A DNA stretch of 38,327 bases, from assembly GCA_036504975.1 (NCBI GenBank), contig DASXUF010000078.1, forward strand, positions 1-38,327, in the 5' to 3' direction. This DNA comes from Candidatus Binatia bacterium (GTDB lineage: Bacteria; Desulfobacterota; Binatia; UBA9968). Below are positions 23,638-31,586 of the stretch, piece by piece. The notes below the pieces were generated by a model that saw nothing but the letters and a program-made list of their open reading frames with translations, did not search any database and was not told the DNA's origin. The position numbers and the translations under genes are program-made. Position 1 is the stretch's first letter. Each line of letters opens with the position of its first letter.

Positions 23638-24630
23638 TTATTTGCCGATTCGGGAAAAGAGTTTTTTTGCGTTTAATTCCGTGATCTGCCTCCGATCGTC
23701 CGCCGACAGCCAGTCGATCGATTGGAAGATCGGCACGATGTCCTCGAAGTTGCGCCCGGTCTTGGGATCGATGGCGTTGACCGCCCCGAACATCTCGGTC
23801 GCGAAGAGAATGCGGTCGGCGCCGATCCGCTTGATCAAAAGCTCCATCGACTCCTTGTCGTATATCGCCATGTCCCAGTAGACTCTGCGCGCCGCCTCCT
23901 CGAAAGGCTCCAAGCCCTCGCGCACGTGTAGCCCGCGCTGGCGGTTCCACTGGTACGGGATCGCGCCGCCGCCGTGCGGGATGATGACTTTCAGCTTGGG
24001 AAAATCCTTGAACACCTTCGATTTCAAAATCTCGACCGCCGCGGCGTTGTGCCATCCGATGTAATACGAGTTGGTGAGGTGCAAGCCGGGATTGAGCGAA
24101 GCGCTGGCGTGGATCGTGCACGGGATATCCAACTCGACGAGCTTCTCCCACAGCGGATACCACCACTCGCTCGCGACCGACGGCGTCAGCGGCTCTTTGC
24201 CGCCGGCGGGATCGGGATTCACATTGCAGCCGACGAAGCCCAGCTCTTTCACGCAGCGGTCCAGCTCGTCGATCCACTCCTTCGGGCCGACGCCCGGCGA
24301 TTGCGGCAGTTGGCAGACCGGCGAGACTTTGTCGGGCCAGCGCTTGGCGACGCGCGCGATCAAGTCGTTGCACGCCTCTGTCCAATAGCGGCTCACGAGC
24401 GGCGAACCGAAATGATGGCCCATCGCTCCGGCCTGCGGCGAAAAGAGCAGCCGGTCGATGCCGGTCTCTTTCATGCGCGTGAACTGTCCTTCCATCGAGC
24501 GCGCGAGCGTTTCGTCGCTGATTGTGAGCTTTGCCCGCACGGGATTGCCCTGCTCGATAATCTGCCGCGCACGATAGGCCAATAACTCAAGCGGGGCTGA
24601 TGTGTAATGAGTGTGGGCATCGATGATCAT
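23638..24630 (-). CDS. Amidohydrolase family protein resembling 4-oxalomesaconate hydratase (LigJ)
   Basis: A 330-residue barrel enzyme. DAHTHY gives His6 and His8, TIHASAS gives His174 and IIPHGGGAIPYQW gives His219. Near the end, where most relatives have GSD, it has FATEMFGAVNAIDPKTG with Glu279. From memory, LigJ-type hydratases use His6, His8, a His near 178 and a Glu near 282, and share the GAVxxIDPxTG run; this match is the reason for the suggestion. LigJ hydrates 4-oxalomesaconate in protocatechuate and gallate degradation. AGGAGG sits 7 bases before the ATG at 24630. It is divergent from the HpcH/HpaI-type aldolase gene, 98 bases apart, which fits a hydratase-aldolase pair. Another decarboxylase-like role is possible. 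Confidence 0.8.
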   Translation of the reverse strand: MIIDAHTHYTSAPLELLAYRARQIIEQGNPVRAKLTISDETLARSMEGQFTRMKETGIDRLLFSPQAGAMGHHFGSPLVSRYWTEACNDLIARVAKRWPDKVSPVCQLPQSPGVGPKEWIDELDRCVKELGFVGCNVNPDPAGGKEPLTPSVASEWWYPLWEKLVELDIPCTIHASASLNPGLHLTNSYYIGWHNAAAVEILKSKVFKDFPKLKVIIPHGGGAIPYQWNRQRGLHVREGLEPFEEAARRVYWDMAIYDKESMELLIKRIGADRILFATEMFGAVNAIDPKTGRNFEDIVPIFQSIDWLSADDRRQITELNAKKLFSRIGK

Positions 24631-24663
24631 CGTCGATCCTCCTTGTAATGGGTGCGCCATCAA

Positions 24664-24692
24664 TTGCCAGTCCCAATTCCCTTTGCTATACC
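24664..24692 (+). promoter_or_regulatory. Sigma70-type promoter before the aldolase gene
   Basis: TTGCCA (24664-24669), 17 bases, TATACC (24687-24692): five of six -35 bases and four of six -10 bases at ideal spacing. It lies in the 98-base gap between divergent genes, 36 bases before the ATG at 24729, so the leader would be about 30 bases with AAGGAG near its end. Confidence 0.5.
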
Positions 24693-24728
24693 AATCATCT
24701 ACAAATGACCAGTTAAGAAGGAGCGAAC

Positions 24729-25592
24729 ATGGCAGACATACCTCGATTAAACGGCGTAATCAAAGCCCTTGAAGAAGGAAAGACCGCGTTCGTCGCATTC
24801 ACTCCCGTGGATATCGAAAGCGCGATCGCGCTGGCCGGCTCTTTGCTCGACGGCGTCGCTTTCGAGATGGAGCACTCGCCGCTCGACTTTCCCGGCTTGA
24901 GAAACGCGCTTCAGTTCATGCTCGACCGCAACGAGATTCTCCAGACGAAAACGCCCGCGCCGAAAGTCACGCCGATGGTGCGCATCCCGCCCAACGGCGG
25001 CGAGATGAACCAGTGGATCGCCAAGCAGGTGCTCGACATCGGCGTATTCGGAATTATTTTTCCCCACGTGAGCACGGTGGAAGAGGCCTGGAACGCGGTC
25101 GGTGCCTGTCGCTATCCCCGCCTCGCCGACGCGCCGCTCGCGAAGCCGCCGGGAATTCGCGGCGACGCGCCGATGCGCGCGGCGCGCTACTGGGGACTGA
25201 CGCAGCAGGAATACTACAAGCGCGCCGACGTCTGGCCGCTCGCGCCGCAGGGAGAAATTTTGGTGGTGATTCAGTGCGAAGATACGCGCGCGATCGACAA
25301 TCTGCCGAAAATTTTAAAAGAAGTTCCCGGCATCGGCGTCGTCCTCATCGGCGAGGGAGATTTGAGCCAGGAGCTGGGCCATCCGAGAGATTACGATCAT
25401 CCGGTCGTCGCCGACGCGATCAACGGCATCTTAAGGATCTGCAAAGAGCACAAGGTCGTCTGCGGCCATCCGCACCCCGACGGAAAAAACATCGAGCGGC
25501 TGGTCGCCGACGGCTACCGGTTCATGATGCCGTCGGCGCCGCGCTCGTTCTCCGTTCTCGAACAGGGCCGCAAGCTCACGGGCAGAACGTAA
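24729..25592 (+). CDS. HpcH/HpaI aldolase/citrate lyase family protein
   Basis: A 287-residue metal-dependent aldolase-type barrel. FEMEHSPLDFPGLR near residue 45, MVRIPPNGGEMNQWIAKQVL near 88-107, GVFGIIFPHVSTVEEA near 110-125, VVIQCEDTRAIDNL near 179-192 (metal Glu/Asp region) and LIGEGDLSQELGHP near 205-218 follow the family order. Members cleave 4-hydroxy-2-keto acids to pyruvate and an aldehyde or keto acid, often as the last step of meta-cleavage pathways. The metal motif reads QCED rather than the common QIET, so the branch is divergent and its substrate uncertain. AAGGAG precedes the ATG. Confidence 0.85.
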   Translation: MADIPRLNGVIKALEEGKTAFVAFTPVDIESAIALAGSLLDGVAFEMEHSPLDFPGLRNALQFMLDRNEILQTKTPAPKVTPMVRIPPNGGEMNQWIAKQVLDIGVFGIIFPHVSTVEEAWNAVGACRYPRLADAPLAKPPGIRGDAPMRAARYWGLTQQEYYKRADVWPLAPQGEILVVIQCEDTRAIDNLPKILKEVPGIGVVLIGEGDLSQELGHPRDYDHPVVADAINGILRICKEHKVVCGHPHPDGKNIERLVADGYRFMMPSAPRSFSVLEQGRKLTGRT

Positions 25593-25901
25593 TCTATTGA
25601 GACCGCCAGGCCGGAGGTCTCTCTCCGGGCCGATGCGATACGTCCGGTGTTACGCGGCACGAGACTTCTAAGAAAAAATTTTGATGTACGCTTTGGCGCT
25701 CCTCGTCCCACGCATCGGCCCTCCGAGAGACCCCCGGCCTGGCTGACGGCAGTTGGGCATTATGGACGTCTAGTGTTCTGGAACCGAAGTACATCAAATA
25801 ATTTGGCGACCACCATTACCGTCATGCCCGCGAAAGCGGGCATTCAGAATCCCCTCTTTGTCTTCCCCTTGGCAAGGGGGAGATTTAGTGGGGGTTCCGA
25901 G
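25593..25901. other. 309-base repeat-filled gap between convergent genes
   Basis: Besides the large inverted repeat it holds GTCATGCCCGCGAAAGCGGG with CATTCAG (25821-25846), a very common dispersed hairpin, and CCCTCTTTG...CCCCTTGGCAAGGGGGAG...GGGGGT (25851-25896), another one. Their frames produce the tell-tale peptide MPAKAGIQ. I see no gene here. Confidence 0.75.
25605..25743. repeat. Large inverted repeat, 33-base arms around a 73-base centre
   Basis: Arms 25605-25637 and 25711-25743 are reverse complements at 29 of 33 positions (GCCAGGCCGG...GGGCCGATGCG). A second pair, TTTGATGTAC (25680-25689) and GTACATCAAA (25789-25798), is interlocked with it. The block lies just after the aldolase stop. 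The shape suggests a non-autonomous mobile element or two overlapping ones; no target duplication was confirmed. Confidence 0.7.
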
Positions 25902-26411
25902 TTACAAGAAGATGCTGATGTTTTTTGCAGCCAACACCGCCTGATCCAGGATGACGGTCCGGCGGGCGATCTTCATTGCGCCGTTCACGCGCCGGAGAAT
26001 ATCTTTCCGCGTGCCGACGAAAATGTCCTCGTCCTTCTCCATTCGCGTCCGATAAACAATAAAGTTGGAATGAGCCTCGATCTCTCGCCCGTCGTCTTTC
26101 TTCACCCGAACGTTCGAGATGAGACGGCGCGTTCGCGAGGGAGGCACCTCGGCCCACGCCTGCTTCGAATAGACCCGCTCGACTCGGATTTTCAAGGTCT
26201 GTTTCGTGTCGTTGAAATAGTAGCTCTCGCCCGGCTTGGACAACTCTTCGGTCAGATCGTCCGGCCGCTCCAGTGGGTTGTGTCGAGTCGGCGCCCAGTA
26301 ACGCGAGTCGTCGGTAAATAGATCGAGCCACTCCCGCAGCCGCCGCTCGTCCAAAAGCTCGGCTTCCAGATACAAAAAATCTTCGATCTCCTGACGCAGT
26401 CCGCTGTCCAT
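25902..26411 (-). CDS. Aromatic-ring-hydroxylating dioxygenase, beta subunit
   Basis: A 169-residue protein of the SnoaL-like/NTF2 fold used by beta subunits of Rieske oxygenases. EIEDFLYLEAELLDERRLREW near the start, LFTDDSRYWAPTRHNPLERP near 31-50, RTRRLISNVRVKK near 92 and FIVYRTRMEKDEDIFVGTRK near 113-132 follow the family pattern in order. It is structural and partners the alpha subunit encoded 121 bases upstream on the same strand. ATG 26411 was preferred over a TTG at 26426; neither has a strong ribosome site. A hairpin repeat fills the gap between the two subunit genes. Confidence 0.9.
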   Translation of the reverse strand: MDSGLRQEIEDFLYLEAELLDERRLREWLDLFTDDSRYWAPTRHNPLERPDDLTEELSKPGESYYFNDTKQTLKIRVERVYSKQAWAEVPPSRTRRLISNVRVKKDDGREIEAHSNFIVYRTRMEKDEDIFVGTRKDILRRVNGAMKIARRTVILDQAVLAAKNISIFL

Positions 26412-26439
26412 CTCGCTTCGCTTCAAGCTACCGAATCGT

Positions 26440-26527
26440 GCTTCGACGGGCTCAGCACGAACGGAAGATCCTTGACGATTTCAAAACTATCCCGTTCGCC
26501 CTGAGCTTGTCGAAGGGTGAACGGAGG
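26440..26527. repeat. TGCTTCGAC...CTGAGCTTGTCGAAGGG hairpin repeat, copy 2, inside the oxygenase operon
   Basis: TGCTTCGACGGGCTCAGCAC, GAACGG and, after about 30 bases, CCGTTCGCCCTGAGCTTGTC, GAAGGGTGAACGG. It is related to the element at 23039-23088. It occupies most of the 121-base gap between alpha and beta subunit genes and can form a stable hairpin in the mRNA. Confidence 0.8.
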
Positions 26528-26532
26528 GTTTT

Positions 26533-27825
26533 TCAGCAACTACTATGGGACGCGCTCTTGATCTCGCTCCAGTTTTTTGCTTCGAGCATTTTCGCCCAGT
26601 GGAGATAAAGGCTCAACTGGTTGGAGTCGCTCCACCTGCTCGCGAGACGCCCGCGGAGACCGATTTCCGACGCCGGCTCGTTCAAGCTCATTTGATAGTT
26701 AGCGGGGTAGCGCCTGCCGATCACGCTCCGCGCGGCGCCGGTGACCTGGATCCAATTGTCCATGTCGTCCTGCTCGAAGACGCCCGTGGGACTGAAGCGG
26801 TACTGCGAGACGAAACGCATGACCTCTTTGATGTCCGGCGGCGCCGTTTTGTCGACGATCGCCCAGCTCCAGATCTCCATTTTGTCCGGCCCGCGCGGAT
26901 GCCAGACGCGAATCGTGCGCGTGAGCCAGTGGACGGACAGGTTCGGAAAAATCGTTCCCGCGGACGGCGAAACTTTCCGCGCGCGCACTTCGCCCAACCG
27001 CTTCTCGATCTCCGCGGCGTGTTTCTTCATATAATCGGCCAGCTCGATGACCGGCTGCGCGAACCACGGACCGGCGTCGTCCGACGGCGTCACCCACGCG
27101 ACCAGAATATGGCCGTTGCCGCAGGAGATCTGGTGGCCTTTGGCAGAAATCCTGGTCTCGCTCGTCGTCGTATCGATGCCGAGGTCGCGCGCCGAGCCGT
27201 GCGTGCTGGCGATGTGATAGCCGTCGCCGCCGAAATTTTCCGCCGCCGTCTTCCAATTGGCATCGACGATCCAGCGGTGCGGCCCGCTCACTTCGGTGCC
27301 GCCCTCACGCCGGTCGAGGAGAATATCCAGATACCAGGCCATGTCGCCCAGATATTCGAGCAGCGCCGGCGCCTCGGGGTCGAACGTCGCGAAGATCAAT
27401 CCTTTATAGCTGTCGATTTGGGCGACGGGGATCAATCCCCATTTGTCGCGGTCCAAGTCACGGAAGGCTTCGGCCCGCGGGACAATAGCCAGTTTCCCGT
27501 CGGCACTGTAGGTCCATCCATGATAAGAGCACGTCAAAAGCCTGGTGTTGCCCCGGTCGGCACGGCACACGCGGTTGCCGCGATGGCGGCACATGTTCAA
27601 GAAGGCGCGCGCCTTGCCGTTCAAATCGCGCCACAAGATCACCGGCTCTTCGCCCATGTAGGCGGCGGCGAAATCGCCCGGATTGGGGATCTCGCTCTCG
27701 TGGCCGAGGTAGAGCCAACAGCGCGCGAAGAGCCGCTCGCGCTCCAGCTCGTAAATCTCGCGGTCGGAAAAAATGCGGCGATCGACGAGTCCGCCTTCCG
27801 GATCGACAAGAGATTTGATCTCCAT
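26533..27825 (-). CDS. Aromatic-ring-hydroxylating dioxygenase, alpha subunit (Rieske)
   Basis: A 430-residue catalytic subunit. The [2Fe-2S] Rieske motif is complete: Cys79-Arg-His81 and Cys99-Ser-Tyr-His102. The mononuclear iron site follows: Asp201-Gly-Tyr-His204-x4-His209 in FGGDGYHIASTHG, with the third ligand Asp353 or Asp354 in FEQDDMDNW. Asp201 is the residue that bridges electrons between neighbouring subunits. Length is normal. With the beta subunit it would add dioxygen to an aromatic ring; no ferredoxin or reductase gene is nearby, so electron transfer partners are elsewhere. GGAG lies 9 bases before the ATG at 27825. A VOC-family gene lies 28 bases upstream, in the same operon. 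Confidence 0.95.
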   Translation of the reverse strand: MEIKSLVDPEGGLVDRRIFSDREIYELERERLFARCWLYLGHESEIPNPGDFAAAYMGEEPVILWRDLNGKARAFLNMCRHRGNRVCRADRGNTRLLTCSYHGWTYSADGKLAIVPRAEAFRDLDRDKWGLIPVAQIDSYKGLIFATFDPEAPALLEYLGDMAWYLDILLDRREGGTEVSGPHRWIVDANWKTAAENFGGDGYHIASTHGSARDLGIDTTTSETRISAKGHQISCGNGHILVAWVTPSDDAGPWFAQPVIELADYMKKHAAEIEKRLGEVRARKVSPSAGTIFPNLSVHWLTRTIRVWHPRGPDKMEIWSWAIVDKTAPPDIKEVMRFVSQYRFSPTGVFEQDDMDNWIQVTGAARSVIGRRYPANYQMSLNEPASEIGLRGRLASRWSDSNQLSLYLHWAKMLEAKNWSEIKSASHSSC

Positions 27826-27853
27826 CAAAAGGACTCCTTCGCTCGATACGCGC

Positions 27854-28405
27854 TTACCGCGCCGCGGTATCCTGGCCGGATACCGGATTGGCGACCGCCT
27901 CTTCGAGACCTTTGATGCCTTTCCATTCGCTCGACGGCCGCGCGCGGCCGTCGCTGCCGATCTGGTCAAGTCCCCAATAAATTTCTATGGAATGACCGTC
28001 GGGATCTAAAAACTCAACCGATATCTGGCAGCCGGCCCGGCGCCGCCCTTCGAACGTAATCGGAACATTTTTTTCGCGCAACCGGTCGCGCACGCGGAAG
28101 ACTTCCTCGACCGTTGCGACCTCGAAGGCGATATGATGCAACTCGCGCTGCTTCGAGTCGCCGTGACCGCCGCCGACCAGCGCGATCGTGTGATGGTCCG
28201 TGCCGCAGCGGAGAAAGGCGAACCCGCCCGGCTGCATGTCTTCGGGATAAACGTCCGAGACTTTGAACCCCAAAATCTGCGTGTAGAAATTCATCGAGCG
28301 CTCGAGATCGCTCGCCATCACAACCACGTGGCCGAGCCGCCGGATCTTGAACGGCATCCCCTGCGGCGGAGTCATCTTTCTTAATCTCTCGACATCCAAA
28401 GCCAT
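27854..28405 (-). CDS. VOC-family protein, possible extradiol ring-cleavage dioxygenase
   Basis: A 183-residue vicinal-oxygen-chelate protein. The metal ligands are in place: His26 in RRLGHVVVMASD, His91 in ELHHIAFEV and Glu141 in DPDGHSIEIYWG. The order and spacing suit one-domain type I extradiol dioxygenases as well as glyoxalase-like enzymes. The final 35 residues are a polar tail. AAGGAGA lies 6 bases before the ATG at 28405. It is first in the operon with the Rieske subunits, which favours a ring-cleavage role; isomerase or antibiotic-resistance-type roles cannot be excluded from the fold. Confidence 0.82.
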   Translation of the reverse strand: MALDVERLRKMTPPQGMPFKIRRLGHVVVMASDLERSMNFYTQILGFKVSDVYPEDMQPGGFAFLRCGTDHHTIALVGGGHGDSKQRELHHIAFEVATVEEVFRVRDRLREKNVPITFEGRRRAGCQISVEFLDPDGHSIEIYWGLDQIGSDGRARPSSEWKGIKGLEEAVANPVSGQDTAAR

Positions 28406-28515
28406 GACCTTCTCCTTCTTTCCGGCAATTAGATCGGCAGAGCAAATAATATTCCATCGCCTAGCCTCAGGGAAGAGCCGGGGTAAAAACAAAAAGCCGG
28501 AGGCGGGAAAACGCT

Positions 28516-28962
28516 CTATGCCCGTTCAGTTTTTTTGGCGCTGTCTTCCAAGATGAGCTTGCCGGTAATTTCAAGCGGCTGGCTTTTCGACTCGCTGCCG
28601 CCGCCACCGAGCCCGGAGACCTGCAGCACTTTGCTGACGAGATCCGACCCCCCGATGAGAACGATGCCCGTTAAGAACGCGTCGAGAAACCAGTGGGCAT
28701 CGTAATTGAGATTTTTTAACAATCTGACGTTGCGAAACGCAAAGAGGGCTATCAGGCTTAATGCTCCTGCCACGACGTAGTACGCCATGGTTTGTTTTTT
28801 TTCGGCCCTGGCACGCCGCGCCGGGTCTTCAACCGCGAGGGGATCCGGAAGCCATGGGGTCCAAGGCCCCTCATACATAGAGCACACGAAAAGCAAAGCT
28901 CTGGTCACACGGTCGATCGCAAAGGAAATAAACAGAATCATCGCGCTGACATTGCCTATCAT
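28516..28962 (-). CDS. Small membrane protein of unknown function
   Basis: I do not recognise this 148-residue protein. Hydrophobic segments at about 4-27, 60-77 and 91-111 would span the membrane; between the first two is a Pro/Trp-rich loop (YEGPWTPWLPDP) and a charged RRARAEKKQ stretch. The C-terminus after the Gly-rich GLGGGGSESK is soluble and acidic. A strong AGGAGG precedes the ATG at 28962 and there is no overlap with other genes, so it is probably real. It is upstream of the VOC gene on the same strand, 110 bases apart. Confidence 0.65.
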   Translation of the reverse strand: MIGNVSAMILFISFAIDRVTRALLFVCSMYEGPWTPWLPDPLAVEDPARRARAEKKQTMAYYVVAGALSLIALFAFRNVRLLKNLNYDAHWFLDAFLTGIVLIGGSDLVSKVLQVSGLGGGGSESKSQPLEITGKLILEDSAKKTERA

Positions 28963-29034
28963 GGTTTCCCTCCTGCCGACTTGGAGTCAGTAAAACTTTT
29001 TACTGAGAGCAGACATGGACGTAACGGACCAAAT

Positions 29035-29697
29035 TTAGCCGGGTCGGTCCTCGCAATTCAGCCCTGAGCTTGCCGCACAAGGTATGAGTCCTCCGCCCGA
29101 CTCACGCGCGATTTTAAGCAGTTCGCCGGGCGGCTGATACTTCACCGTGCCGATGTAAAGCCGGACGCGACGGTCGCTTAGGATTTTCCCTAACTGCTCA
29201 TAGCCCTCGGCGTCGCTTTGCCAATAGTGGCTGCCGGTGACCTCGAAATCGGAGAAAGCATAAATCGTATCCGCCTCCTGGTGCGCTTGCAGGGCGCGTT
29301 CGACTTCAAACAACAAACTGTCGGGGTGCTTCGCTTTGCTGACACCAAAGCCCGCCAATCCGCGCCCCTCAAGGATTGCCATGCCGGAGGCCTTCAAGCG
29401 CGCGATTTGGTCTTGAAGCGTCTACCGCCTTGCCGGGTCGGACATCGATCCGCTGGTATCGGGGATAAGAATGACATGCATTCCTATCAGGAGCCGGCCT
29501 TCGACGACGGCGGCCCGGCTTCCGGAAAGAAGTCCGGCGACGCCGAATTGAAGCGCCGGGATGCCGTAGACAACAGCTACGGCTGCGACGAGCCACGCCC
29601 CAATCGTCGGAACAAAATTTGACGGATGGGAAGCCCGGTGCCGCTTTCTCCATCTCTCGCGCGTGACTCCATCGACACGAAATATGAGCTCCGTCAC
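29035..29697 (-). pseudogene. vWA-domain membrane protein broken by an in-frame TAG
   Basis: From a GTG at 29697 (GGAGGG 6 bases upstream) the frame codes for a hydrophobic helix IGAWLVAAVAVVYGI, then VILIPDTSGSMSDPARR, where DTSGSM is the vWA metal-ion site, then TAG at 29424-29422. In the same frame translation resumes with TLQDQIARLKASGMAIL and goes on to FSDFEVTGSHYW and RVRLYIGTVKYQPPGELLKIA, the later strands of a vWA domain. Joined, this would be about 219 residues. The stop splits the domain just after its metal motif, so neither piece should fold. Sequencing error is possible. Confidence 0.7.
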
Positions 29698-29887
29698 GTC
29701 TATCCCTCCGGTAAGCAGAATGTGGACCAAGACTAGTCCGTGAAACGCCCTCAAAATAGGTCAGCCCTGGAATAGAGGTCAAGTAAAATAAACAGCCCCC
29801 CTCTTCCGCCCCGAGTCCCGTAGGCATTTACACGACCTGGGATAAATCCGGCATAGGAACGAGACTTTTCCTGAGCTACACAACTAC

Positions 29888-31558
29888 ATGAGACGTCGAA
29901 TGCCGAACTGGCTCGGCGGAATTATGCGGCGACGACTGGCCCTTTGGATCGCCGGAACATTCGCGTTTTTTCTGATCCTCATCTTCGTCCTCGCCTACCT
30001 CATCGATGAACCGTTGCGACGGAGGATGGAGCGCGACATTAACGCCAGCCTCAAGGGATATACAGTTCGCATCGGCAAGCTCGATTTCCATCCGATCGGC
30101 CTCTCGCTCGACCTGGAAGAATCGTGGATTTATCAGACCGCTCATCCCGATCCGCCGATCGCTTATATCCCCAACCTCACTGCGAGCGTTGACTGGAGAG
30201 CGCTCCTTCGCGGCCGGCTGACGGCCGATTTCGAGATCGACCGTCCCAAAGTCCACTTCGATCTCCGGCAGTTCGTGCAGGAAGCCAAAGATCCGACCCC
30301 AGTCAAGGAGAAGGGCTGGCAGGAAGCCCTTTACGCCATTTATCCGCTGAAGATCAACCGCTTCGCCATTCAAAACGGCGATCTCACTTACGTCGATAAA
30401 GGCCCATTCAAACCGCTCCACGTCACCCGGTTGAACTTTGTCGCCGAGAATATTCGCAACGTGAAGTCCGAGACAGGCGTATTCCCGTCGCCGGTTTTCT
30501 TGGAAGGCGTCGTCTTCGACAAAGGCAAAGCGAAATTAGAAGGCCATGCGGACTTTCTCGCGGCGCCCCATATGGCCGTCAAAGGAGATATTGAACTCGA
30601 CCAGATCACTTTGGATTATTTCAAGCCGATCGCGGAACGATACAAGTTCTCCGTGCGCAAGGGGACGCTTTCGACGCGGGGCTCGATCGAATACGCCGCC
30701 GACGTTCAGAAGTTTCTGATCGGCAACGTTACGGTCAACGGCCTCGACGCCGACTACCTCCACCAGGAGACTGGAACGGGGCCGACGGAAAAAGTCACGA
30801 AGGAGGCCGGAAAAGTCGCCCGGCAAACCGCCAACGAGCCGACTCTCGAAGTGAAAGTCGACCGGCTCGTTCTCGACGGCCGCGTCGGTTACATCAACCA
30901 GGCGGCGAAGCCGCCCTATAACGTTTTTCTCGAAGGCGCGAAAGTCGAAGTCCAGAACGTGAGCAACCATCTCAAGGACGGAGTCGCGCGCGCGAACGTA
31001 ACGGGAAAATTCCTCGGCAGCGGCGACGCGCGCGCCCAGGCCGCGTTCCGACCCGAGACCAAGGGACCGGACTTCGATTTGACCCTCGCCATCGAAAACA
31101 CCGACATGACCAAGATGAACGATCTCTTGCGCGCTTACGGCAACTTCGACGTGGTCCAGGGAATATTTTCCATGTACGCGGAAATTACAGTGCGACAGGG
31201 AAAGATCGAGGGGTACGTGAAGCCTCTCTTCAGCGACATGAAGGTTTACGACCGGCGTCAGGACAAAGAGAAAGGCCTCTTTCGAAAAATGTATGAAGGA
31301 TTGGTCGGCGGAATTTCCGGCTTGCTGGAAAACCGCCCGCGCGAAGAGGTGGCGACGAAGATTCCGCTTACCGGCGACGTGGAAGCGCCTCAGACCAGCA
31401 CGTGGGAGACCGTGGTCCGATTAGTTCAAAATGCTTTCTTCAAAGCGATCCTGCCGGGATTCGAAAAAGAAGTTTCGGGCGGCGGCGGACGGCCGAGCCC
31501 AAAGCCTGCGACGAAAATGCCTGACGTAGCGAAGAAACCCGAACCGGCGCCGGGTTAA
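29888..31558 (+). CDS. AsmA-like DUF748 protein
   Basis: A 556-residue envelope protein. A single N-terminal membrane helix (LALWIAGTFAFFLILIFVLA, about residues 16-36) is followed by a long beta-rich periplasmic part with the DUF748 pattern: LKGYTVRIGKLDFHPIGLSL near 55-74, PNLTASVDWRALLRGRLTAD near 95-114, INRFAIQNGDLTYVD near 157-171. AsmA-like proteins are thought to form hydrophobic grooves that carry lipids across the periplasm. The C-terminus is Pro/Lys-rich and low in complexity. Possible starts are 29888, 29900 and 29924; none has a strong ribosome site. It is convergent with the beta-lactamase-fold gene, 28 bases apart. Confidence 0.85.
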   Translation: MRRRMPNWLGGIMRRRLALWIAGTFAFFLILIFVLAYLIDEPLRRRMERDINASLKGYTVRIGKLDFHPIGLSLDLEESWIYQTAHPDPPIAYIPNLTASVDWRALLRGRLTADFEIDRPKVHFDLRQFVQEAKDPTPVKEKGWQEALYAIYPLKINRFAIQNGDLTYVDKGPFKPLHVTRLNFVAENIRNVKSETGVFPSPVFLEGVVFDKGKAKLEGHADFLAAPHMAVKGDIELDQITLDYFKPIAERYKFSVRKGTLSTRGSIEYAADVQKFLIGNVTVNGLDADYLHQETGTGPTEKVTKEAGKVARQTANEPTLEVKVDRLVLDGRVGYINQAAKPPYNVFLEGAKVEVQNVSNHLKDGVARANVTGKFLGSGDARAQAAFRPETKGPDFDLTLAIENTDMTKMNDLLRAYGNFDVVQGIFSMYAEITVRQGKIEGYVKPLFSDMKVYDRRQDKEKGLFRKMYEGLVGGISGLLENRPREEVATKIPLTGDVEAPQTSTWETVVRLVQNAFFKAILPGFEKEVSGGGGRPSPKPATKMPDVAKKPEPAPG

Positions 31559-31586
31559 AAGACGCGGCGCATTGATATCCGCCGAC

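Noticed and set aside
26545-27915. A 456-codon plus-strand frame antisense to the Rieske alpha gene
   Set aside because: GC-rich mirror frame without motifs; the minus strand carries complete Rieske and iron-site motifs.
16-29754. Stop-codon reassignment as an explanation for the in-frame TGA and TAG
   Set aside because: Intact genes here end in TGA, TAG and TAA alike, for example TGA at 7587 and TAG at 3271, so the two broken genes are better read as mutations or sequence errors.
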